A stretch of 64,000 nucleotides of DNA. It comes from Pseudoalteromonas piratica (GTDB lineage: Bacteria; Pseudomonadota; Gammaproteobacteria; Enterobacterales; Alteromonadaceae). Location: assembly GCF_000788395.1 (NCBI RefSeq), contig NZ_CP009888.1, forward strand, positions 558,001-622,000, given 5' to 3'. The translations under genes and the position numbers were made by a program. Positions 57,367-64,000 of this stretch are shown here, piece by piece. The first letter of the stretch is position 1; each line of letters starts with the position of its first letter. Below the pieces are notes generated by a model, which worked only from the letters and a program-made list of their open reading frames with translations, was not told the origin of the DNA and ran no database searches.

Positions 57367-57397
57367 AAAAAAAAGGCCGAACCTAAGTTCAGCCTTT
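57367..57397 (-). terminator. terminator of the propeller-amidohydrolase gene
   Basis: AAAGGC-C-GAAC, loop CTAA, GTTC-A-GCCTTT; the T-tract of eight follows on the minus strand. Confidence 0.8.
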
Positions 57398-57418
57398 AAA
57401 CGTTACATTGCTCAAAGC

Positions 57419-60400
57419 TTATTTTTCAAAATACAGCTTTTCGCGTTTTTTCTTACCTACTTCGTTCATTGTAGCCGTGTCGAATAAACGACCGTTGATC
57501 ATTGTATGCGTTACTTTATCGGTATCGCGAATATTCTCTAACGGATTGCCATCAATTACCATTAAGTCAGCAAGCTTACCGACTTCAAGTGAACCAATAT
57601 GCTTATCTAAACCAAAATGTTTGGCAGGGTCGATAGTCGCAGTGCGGATCACCTCAAGTGGTGCCATGCCGCCTTGCGCGAACATCCACATTTCCCAATG
57701 CGCAGCTAAACCTTCACGTTGACCGTGTGCACCAATATTCACTAACACACCTAAGTCTTGTAGTTCTTTCGAAACACGCGCGTTATTTACGTGGTTATAG
57801 TGATGATCAGGCGCTTTAACACGACGCATAGAGCGCGGCAATAATTGGTTCTTAGGTACATATTTCGACAGAATTGGGTGTGACCATACATCTGTTTTAT
57901 CGTACCAATAGTTTTCACCCCAAATACCACCGTATGCGACACCGAGTGTCGGCGTATAACCCACGTCAGTTTGACGCCATAACTGCTTAATATCATCATA
58001 AATATTTGCCACAGGAATTGAGTGCTCAACCCCAGTATGACCATCCACAACCATTGTTAGGTTGTGTTGCAGCAATGAACCACCTTCAGGTACTACCATC
58101 ATGCCTAACTCACGTGCGGCTTGCACTACCTGTTGACGTTGATTACGACGTGGTTGGTTATATGATTTAACGCTAATCGCACCCACTTTTTGTAAGCGCT
58201 CGATGTGGAACTTAGCATCGTCTAGGCTATCAACATGGCTCGTGTAACCCGGCATGTTCGCACCATATAAAATGGTACCGGTTGAGAAGATGCGCGGGGC
58301 AACAATCTTACCTGCTTTTTGCATTTCGCTAGCGGCAAAGATTTCAGTCGTATCGTTTGAAGGGTCATGAATTGTCGTAACACCAAACGCAAGACCTGCT
58401 AAATTCTCCCAGTTTTGTTGCGGGATAATTTCATTCGAACCTTGTGAACCGTGAGCATGCGCATCAACTAAGCCTGGCATAATCGTCTTGCCATTCATTT
58501 CAATAATTAACGCATCACTTGGTACAGTTACATCTGCTACCGCACCAACCGCTTTGATATGCTTGCCATCTGTTAAGATAACGCCATTTTCTATCACCTC
58601 ATCACCTTTCATGGTAATGATGCGTGCGCCAGTCAGTGCAATTACCCCTTTTGGCGCATCCATTTTTTGCTTAAAGCCGATATTTTGGCCGTTTTCTACT
58701 TTAAACGACTTAGACTCGTCTTTTGTAATATCAAACACACCGTTCAAGTCTGCATGATAAAGTTCTGGACCAAGCGACCAATAAAGCTTATCGGCTGCTG
58801 TGTTCCAGCTAATGTTTTCACCGGCGCGTACTGATAACTGCTCAATTGGGAATTGGCTGTCTTTTGGACCTATGTTGATAGTTTTGCCACGCTCAACAAA
58901 AGGCGTTACAAAGACTTTGAAACGCTCTGCAAACGCTAAGTATTTACCGTCTGGTGATACACGAAACTCTGTCGCATGCTTCGACTCGTAAAGCTTGCGC
59001 TCTTTTTTACTGTCCAGCTCTACCACTGACAGAGAAGGCTTCGGCCATGCCTGCATCACATAAATGCGGTCATTCTGCGCACCAAATTGTGGTTGAATAC
59101 CACTTTTGGTAATAAACTCAGCGTCACCACCTTTAGAGCTAACTGCATAAATGCCTGGTTCAACAGAATAGCTTGGGTCTAAAATCGCACCGCCTTTAAT
59201 CTTGCGATATACCACAGTATCGCCATTTGGGCTAAAAGTAGGTTCTACATATTTGCCTTTTACTTCGACAACATCTTTACCACGACCAGAACGCGCTGAT
59301 ACTACGCGTACTTTGCCTTGCTCACTATCATCCCAAGTAACATAGACAATTTTCTTACCATCACGTGAGAACGACGGGTAGAACTCAAAATGGTCGTTTT
59401 GTTTGGTTAAACGTTTTACTTTGCCTGATTCTAAATCACGCTTATAAATGTGACCCATGGCTTCAAAAATGGCTGTTTCACCATCAGGTGAAACCTGTAC
59501 ATTGCGCAGCATTTTTACGTCAAAATCTTTAGTATCAAGATTTTGTGCAACACGCAGTGCCGTTTGTAACTTTTTGCTAGTTTCTACTTCAAATGGAATG
59601 TCACTTACTTTTTTGCTTGCAACATCCAGTTTATGAATTTTACCGCCAGCCCAGAACACCAACTCTTCATTATCTGGTGTCCATGCAATTGAAGTGTAAA
59701 CACCATGGATTGCCCATGTTTCTTGCATATCACGCTCAAGGTCACCATAGAGCTTAGTATGCTCACCTGTTGCAAAGTCATAAACATACAAGCTTGATTG
59801 GAAATCATCACGCTTTACATAAGCTAGTTTTTTACCATCTGGTGATGGCGTTGGACGAATAGCACCACCCATTCCCTCAATTATGGTTTCAATTTCACCT
59901 GTTTCGCGATCATAGCGTTTGATTTTATAAATGCCCGCAACAGAATCTTTTGAGTAGTGGAATGTTTTGCCTGGAGTTGCATCTTGTGAGAAATAGACAT
60001 AACGGCCATCAGGTGAAAATGCTGGCTCACCAAGGTCTTTCTGGTCGTTAGCACGCTTTGTTAGCTGAACACCTTTGCCACCTGCTTTGTGATAAAGCCA
60101 AACTTCACCTGCACCAAGTGAACGCGTACCCGTGAAGTGTTTACGCGCCGCAATAAAGTCACCATCAGGGCTCCACACAGGGCTGTTTAATAAACGAAAC
60201 GTTTCTTTTGTTACTGCGACTTGCTCTGAACCATCTGTGTTCATAACCCAAATGTTATCACCGCCACCTTGGTCAGACGTAAACGCGATCTTTTTGCCAT
60301 CGGGGCTAAAGCGCGGTTGCATTTGCCATGGAATATCAGAAGTAAGCTTTGTCGCCTTACCACCTGAAATTGGCATTGTGTAAATATCACCTAAAAGGTC

Positions 60401-60607
60401 AAACGCCAGTGTTTTACCGTCAGGGCTAATATCAACATTCATCCAAGTACCTTGTTGTACTTTGATGTTTGCATCAAAAAATTCACCTTGTGGCGCGTCT
60501 ACTTGCCACTCTTTTTTCTCTTCTTTTTTTGCTTCATCAGCGCTTACATGCGAACACAGCGCTAAGCTCACTGCCATTGCAAGTGAGGTTTTTAATATGT
60601 GTTTCAT
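57419..60607 (-). CDS. TolB-like propeller plus amidohydrolase fusion, secreted
   Basis: 1062 residues with a signal peptide (LAMAVSLALCSHVSADE). About 30-650 is a string of WD40/PD40 (TolB-like) repeats with the recurring SPDGK motif. About 670-1040 is an amidohydrolase with the metal-binding GLVDAHAHGSQG and VEHSIP histidines, ending ADLMVIDGNPLENI. The large fused family is common in marine gammaproteobacteria, and many members are thought to act on peptides or cyclic compounds. The substrate is unknown. It is a single gene with its own terminator. Confidence 0.9.
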   Translation of the reverse strand: MKHILKTSLAMAVSLALCSHVSADEAKKEEKKEWQVDAPQGEFFDANIKVQQGTWMNVDISPDGKTLAFDLLGDIYTMPISGGKATKLTSDIPWQMQPRFSPDGKKIAFTSDQGGGDNIWVMNTDGSEQVAVTKETFRLLNSPVWSPDGDFIAARKHFTGTRSLGAGEVWLYHKAGGKGVQLTKRANDQKDLGEPAFSPDGRYVYFSQDATPGKTFHYSKDSVAGIYKIKRYDRETGEIETIIEGMGGAIRPTPSPDGKKLAYVKRDDFQSSLYVYDFATGEHTKLYGDLERDMQETWAIHGVYTSIAWTPDNEELVFWAGGKIHKLDVASKKVSDIPFEVETSKKLQTALRVAQNLDTKDFDVKMLRNVQVSPDGETAIFEAMGHIYKRDLESGKVKRLTKQNDHFEFYPSFSRDGKKIVYVTWDDSEQGKVRVVSARSGRGKDVVEVKGKYVEPTFSPNGDTVVYRKIKGGAILDPSYSVEPGIYAVSSKGGDAEFITKSGIQPQFGAQNDRIYVMQAWPKPSLSVVELDSKKERKLYESKHATEFRVSPDGKYLAFAERFKVFVTPFVERGKTINIGPKDSQFPIEQLSVRAGENISWNTAADKLYWSLGPELYHADLNGVFDITKDESKSFKVENGQNIGFKQKMDAPKGVIALTGARIITMKGDEVIENGVILTDGKHIKAVGAVADVTVPSDALIIEMNGKTIMPGLVDAHAHGSQGSNEIIPQQNWENLAGLAFGVTTIHDPSNDTTEIFAASEMQKAGKIVAPRIFSTGTILYGANMPGYTSHVDSLDDAKFHIERLQKVGAISVKSYNQPRRNQRQQVVQAARELGMMVVPEGGSLLQHNLTMVVDGHTGVEHSIPVANIYDDIKQLWRQTDVGYTPTLGVAYGGIWGENYWYDKTDVWSHPILSKYVPKNQLLPRSMRRVKAPDHHYNHVNNARVSKELQDLGVLVNIGAHGQREGLAAHWEMWMFAQGGMAPLEVIRTATIDPAKHFGLDKHIGSLEVGKLADLMVIDGNPLENIRDTDKVTHTMINGRLFDTATMNEVGKKKREKLYFEK

Positions 60608-60827
60608 CTAGGAGTCTTCTTGTTGTCACGTTTATTCTGTAATGAATTGAAACAAAATCGTGGGGAATTAGCTAGTTTGGGTGAGTTAAAACCACTTAAA
60701 AATTCGATTAAAAAACTATCAACAACCAAATTGGAAATATTTTGCAACAAGTTCAATCGCAAAATGCTTAAACATTCAACAGTTTTATGATTATCTTGTA
60801 CTGAAAAATTATATTTAGGGACTAAAA

Positions 60828-61640
60828 ATGAAAACGATACTTAACCTAGCGATTACTGCAGCCATTGCAGCAAGCTCGATCACAGCCGTACACGCAACAA
60901 CATTACAAGAAGCAGTAAAAAGCGAAGTACGTAGCGACAAAAATAAATCGCGAGATGAATTTCGTAATCCTCAGCAAACACTTAACTTTTTCGGCTTAAC
61001 TGAGGATATGACAGTCGTTGAAATCTGGCCTGGAGGTGGTTGGTACACCGAAGTTATCTCACCTGTTGTTGCTGAAAAAGGTAAGTTTGTTGCAGCACAC
61101 TTTCCATCAGGAACCGATGTGGGTTACTTCAATAAACATTTACCTAAGTATCAAGCAAAAATTAAAAATACGCCTGCGCTGAGCAAAACAGAAATAACCG
61201 AATTCCACCCTAAGTTTAGTCCTGATATGGCACCTGCTGGTAGTGCAGATATGGTACTGACATTTCGTAACTTGCATAACTTTTACATGACCAGTGATGA
61301 AATGATGCAAACCACATTAGATTCCGCGTTCAAAGCGCTTAAGCCAGGTGGTGTGTTAGGTGTGGTCGATCATAAATTACCTGAAAACCTCGATGCTGAA
61401 GCATTCCGTCAGTCAGGTTATATCAAGCAAAGTGTGGTAGAAGCTGCTGCTAAAAAAGCGGGCTTTAAATTGGTAGCAAGTTCAGGTGTTAATGCCAACC
61501 CGCTCGATCAAGCCCAATACGAGAAAGGCGTTTGGACACTACCACCAACACTTGCATTGGGTGATAAAGACAAAGCCAAATACTTAGCTATTGGCGAAAG
61601 TAACCGATTTACGCTTAAATTTGTTAAGCCAACATTGTAA
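60828..61640 (+). CDS. secreted SAM-methyltransferase-like protein
   Basis: 270 residues with a signal peptide (LAITAAIAASSITAVHATT). The mature part has a class I methyltransferase fold: VVEIWPGGGWYTEVIS (motif I, GGG in place of GxGxG), DMVLTFRNLHNF and LKPGGVLGVVDHK. A SAM enzyme in the periplasm would need exported SAM, so it may have another role. A family of such exported proteins exists in marine bacteria. It is a single gene; a terminator follows. Confidence 0.85.
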   Translation: MKTILNLAITAAIAASSITAVHATTLQEAVKSEVRSDKNKSRDEFRNPQQTLNFFGLTEDMTVVEIWPGGGWYTEVISPVVAEKGKFVAAHFPSGTDVGYFNKHLPKYQAKIKNTPALSKTEITEFHPKFSPDMAPAGSADMVLTFRNLHNFYMTSDEMMQTTLDSAFKALKPGGVLGVVDHKLPENLDAEAFRQSGYIKQSVVEAAAKKAGFKLVASSGVNANPLDQAQYEKGVWTLPPTLALGDKDKAKYLAIGESNRFTLKFVKPTL

Positions 61641-61683
61641 TTCATACCATCCATACTTAACTAAATAGCAACTCTCTAAGAGC

Positions 61684-61718
61684 ACAAGCACTTAATACTA
61701 AGTGCTTGTTTGTTTTTG
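61684..61718 (+). terminator. terminator after the methyltransferase-like gene
   Basis: ACAAGCACTT and AAGTGCTTGT pair over 10 bp around a 6-base loop, followed by TTTGTTTTTG. Confidence 0.85.
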
Positions 61719-61905
61719 TTTTCACAATTATTTGTCCTTTGTCATTTAATCTAAACGCAAATACAGGTTAAAATATCCCCCGTTTTAGCAACTCTGTATG
61801 ACCAAGTACTCATCTTTTTGGGTGAGTTTATTCAACACAGGGAGTGGGATTATTTAACGAAATTCATACATGGTTGTTATCGATGTGAAAAAAGGAAATT
61901 AATAA

Positions 61906-63267
61906 ATGGCACTGACCACTGTAATTCTCGCTGCGGGCAAAGGCACTCGTATGCGTTCAAAACTACCAAAAGTCCTACACCCTGTTGCGAATAAACCAAT
62001 GGTGCAACATGTTATTGATAACGCATTATCGCTTGGCGCTAAAACCACAAATTTAGTGTATGGCCATGGTGGTGAATTACTTCAAGAACACTTAGCACAC
62101 AACGATGTGAACTGGGTTTTACAAGCAGAACAGTTAGGTACTGGTCATGCAGTTGCACAAGCGAAAGAGCATATTGCCAATGACGATACCGTATTGATTC
62201 TTTACGGTGATGTACCGCTTACAAAAAAATCGACACTCGAAGCACTGCTTGCAGCAACACCAAATCAAGGCCTTGCAATTCTGACTGTAGATTTAGATGA
62301 TCCTACAGGTTATGGTCGTATTGAGCGTAAAGATGGCAATATTGTAGGTATCGTTGAGCAAAAAGATGCCAATCCAGAACAACTAAAAATTACCGAAATT
62401 AATTCAGGTATTATGGCGGTTAATGGCGGCTTGTTACGCGATTGGTTAGGTCGTTTATCAAATAATAATGCACAAGGTGAATACTACCTTACTGATATCG
62501 TAGCCATGGCACACGCTGATGGTGTTGAAATTACTTCAGCGCAACCAAGCGATTTAATGGAAGTAGAAGGTGCAAATAATCGCGTGCAACTAGCGGCATT
62601 AGAACGCGCTTATCAAGCGTGGCAAGCTGAAGAGTTAATGCTAAATGGCGCAAGTTTAGCCGACCCTGCACGCATTGACGTACGCGGTGAAGTCGCCACA
62701 GGACAAGACGTACAAATTGATGTAAACGTCATATTTGAAGGCAAGGTCGTTATTGGTAACGATGTGGTTATTGGCCCGAACTGTGTATTAAAAGATTGCG
62801 AAATCGGCGATGGCGTAGTGATTAAGGCTAACTCAATTGTTGAAGAGGCAAAAGTAGCAGCTAAGTGCACACTTGGCCCATTTGCACGCCTTCGTCCAGG
62901 AGCTGTTATGGAAGAAGATTCACACATTGGTAACTTTGTCGAAATGAAAAAGACCCGCTTAGGTAAAGGCTCTAAAGCGAATCACCTCACTTATCTTGGT
63001 GATACTGAAGTAGGCGAAAAAGTGAATATTGGTGCTGGCACCATTACTTGCAACTACGACGGCGTAAACAAATCTAAAACCATTATTGGCGATAACGCGT
63101 TTATTGGCTCAAACAGCTCGCTGGTAGCGCCTGTTGAAATTGGTCAAACAGCCACTATTGGCGCAGGTTCAGTTGTTACAGCCAATGTTGCAGAACAACA
63201 GCTAGCGGTATCACGTGCAAAGCAACGTAATATTGATGGTTGGCAGCGTCCTGTTAAGAAAAGCTAA
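61906..63267 (+). CDS. glmU: bifunctional N-acetylglucosamine-1-phosphate uridyltransferase / glucosamine-1-phosphate acetyltransferase
   Basis: 453 residues. The N-terminal uridyltransferase half ([19 protein letters not shown], about 7-25) is followed by a left-handed beta-helix acetyltransferase half with hexapeptide repeats and [11 protein letters not shown]. It makes UDP-GlcNAc for peptidoglycan and lipopolysaccharide. AAAGGAAATTAATAA precedes the ATG. Elsewhere it is often linked to atp and glmS genes, neither of which is seen here. Confidence 0.97.
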   Translation: MALTTVILAAGKGTRMRSKLPKVLHPVANKPMVQHVIDNALSLGAKTTNLVYGHGGELLQEHLAHNDVNWVLQAEQLGTGHAVAQAKEHIANDDTVLILYGDVPLTKKSTLEALLAATPNQGLAILTVDLDDPTGYGRIERKDGNIVGIVEQKDANPEQLKITEINSGIMAVNGGLLRDWLGRLSNNNAQGEYYLTDIVAMAHADGVEITSAQPSDLMEVEGANNRVQLAALERAYQAWQAEELMLNGASLADPARIDVRGEVATGQDVQIDVNVIFEGKVVIGNDVVIGPNCVLKDCEIGDGVVIKANSIVEEAKVAAKCTLGPFARLRPGAVMEEDSHIGNFVEMKKTRLGKGSKANHLTYLGDTEVGEKVNIGAGTITCNYDGVNKSKTIIGDNAFIGSNSSLVAPVEIGQTATIGAGSVVTANVAEQQLAVSRAKQRNIDGWQRPVKKS

Positions 63268-63281
63268 CAGCAACGCTATTG

Positions 63282-63309
63282 AAAAAGCCGCTATTTAGCG
63301 GCTTTTTTT
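63282..63309. terminator. bidirectional terminator after glmU
   Basis: AAAAAGCCGCTA, loop TT, TAGCGGCTTTTTTT. The stop codon of the convergent gene lies inside the hairpin. Confidence 0.88.
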
Positions 63310-63974
63310 GTTTCTACAGAAAGGCTTTCGACGATAAGTTTCGATTCGGCAATTGCTGGGCACATTTCAACTTCTTGGGTATCACCTTTGCCATTACTGA
63401 TGTAACAATTTTCAAGTAATGAGCAGTAACACACCTCAACTTTTACTTTAAAGCGTTTTTTATCGAGTACTTGCCAAAACTTCTCGTTATATTTGGTTTT
63501 TTCAAATGCCAATAGATTAAGCGAGTCCCCCGGTGGCACCAGAGCGTTTTGCGCAAATGAGGTAGTGATCCAACCAAATTCTTTAAAGAAATTGACCTTC
63601 GGTGACTTCTTTTGTAATTCTTGCAGCGCCTTTTCGTAGGCATGAATATCAAAACAACATGCACTGATAAAGTCATAAACGCTGTAATACTCTTTACCTT
63701 GGTAGGTGTACTTCAAGTATTTAACAAGTGCCGGGCCCGCACCAGAATTTTTCAAGGTAAAGGTAATTTCTTGGCTGCGCTTTTCCATATTCGCATTGCC
63801 AGAAACAAACTGCATCCAAGGCCAAGTTGCAGCTTTTACCTGTTTTTCCGCAGCATTTGCTTGTAGAAATGTCGCATAAAATGACGCTGCTGAAATAATA
63901 ATCGCGCATAGCGCCAAAAATAGATTCACCTTATCTTGCGAAAAGTGAAGTTTGGATTGCTTTTTTTCCTTCAT
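63291..63974 (-). CDS. single-span membrane protein of unknown function
   Basis: 227 residues with one N-terminal hydrophobic span (VNLFLALCAIIISAASFYATF, about 17-37) and a large beta-rich region outside it. Six cysteines (ISACCFD, VCYCSLLENC, EMCP) suggest disulfides in the periplasm. I recognise no family. The segment ITFTLKNSGAGPALVKYL recalls an immunoglobulin-like strand pattern. The gene is complete; the right edge of the window lies 26 bp beyond its start. Confidence 0.75.
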   Translation of the reverse strand: MKEKKQSKLHFSQDKVNLFLALCAIIISAASFYATFLQANAAEKQVKAATWPWMQFVSGNANMEKRSQEITFTLKNSGAGPALVKYLKYTYQGKEYYSVYDFISACCFDIHAYEKALQELQKKSPKVNFFKEFGWITTSFAQNALVPPGDSLNLLAFEKTKYNEKFWQVLDKKRFKVKVEVCYCSLLENCYISNGKGDTQEVEMCPAIAESKLIVESLSVETKKAAK

Positions 63975-64000
63975 AGCATCTTGTTGTTTTTATTAACGCT

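Noticed and set aside
57405..57416. ACATTGCTCA word just left of the amidohydrolase gene
   Set aside because: It matches the RyhB-like core, but there is no promoter, Fur box or downstream terminator on that strand. Probably chance.

Overview
The window is a 64 kb stretch of a gammaproteobacterial chromosome. It looks like Pseudoalteromonas or a close Alteromonadales relative: roughly 40% GC, a cysG-cysD-cysN-permease-cysC sulfate operon, DUF3718 and LruC proteins, a TonB receptor, GH97, a MscS-type channel and many periplasmic sensor proteins. Most of it is ordinary core and envelope genome. I see no insertion sequences, prophage, CRISPR array, tRNA or rRNA. The left edge cuts tatB.

Layout. 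1-5.1 kb: tatB (partial), tatC, a small secreted protein, tatD, a 7TMR-DISM diguanylate cyclase and hemB, closely packed on the plus strand. 5.1-11.7 kb: sulfate assimilation and siroheme (cysG, cysD, cysN, a SLC13 permease with two TrkA_C domains, cysC). 11.7-22.8 kb: signalling and surface genes (coiled-coil membrane protein divergent from a response regulator, lipoprotein plus LruC protein, DUF4870, DUF3718, hybrid histidine kinase, Shewanella-type phosphatase, TonB receptor, mini PQQ-repeat protein). 23-26.6 kb: qmcA, nfeD-like, rluF-like, small membrane protein, a possible small RNA, EamA transporter. 26.6-32 kb: RND pump and adaptor behind a BigR/YgaV-like ArsR repressor, divergent from a DUF2892-rhodanese pair; three tandem operators lie between. 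32-41.9 kb: OmpA lipoprotein, a solute-binding-like protein, a LytS-type kinase followed by a degenerate kinase paralogue, MscS channel, two acyltransferases, speA and speE. 42-49.6 kb: GH97, secreted protein, a tandem pair of Fur-controlled RyhB-like small RNAs, rbgA/ylqF, yaeQ, hydrolase, dps. 49.7-56.1 kb: NatAB-type ABC exporter, sigma-54 activator, ccoG, and a Fur-box mini-operon with a SodX-like protease. 56.1-64 kb: sugar-type binding protein, propeller-amidohydrolase, exported methyltransferase-like protein, glmU, hypothetical.

Most interesting results. (1) At 45.0-45.6 kb two 299-bp tandem units each carry a 7-1-7 Fur box, a TTGACA-N17-GATAAT promoter, a ~216-nt transcript region without an ORF, the RyhB core word ACATTGCTCA and a strong terminator. 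A central stem is kept by compensatory changes between the copies. (2) A sigma-54 activator and ccoG share the 13-mer CGA[AC]ATATCG[AC]GG in both control regions, with a -24/-12 promoter at ccoG. (3) Three TTAG-N6-CTAA palindromes lie in tandem between the ArsR-RND genes and the rhodanese genes. (4) The second of two LytS-like genes has lost the phosphoacceptor histidine and N-box. (5) A Fur-box operon includes a 43-codon ORF and a SodX-like protease with no sodN nearby.

All family assignments are from reading motifs in the sequence. No database search was run.
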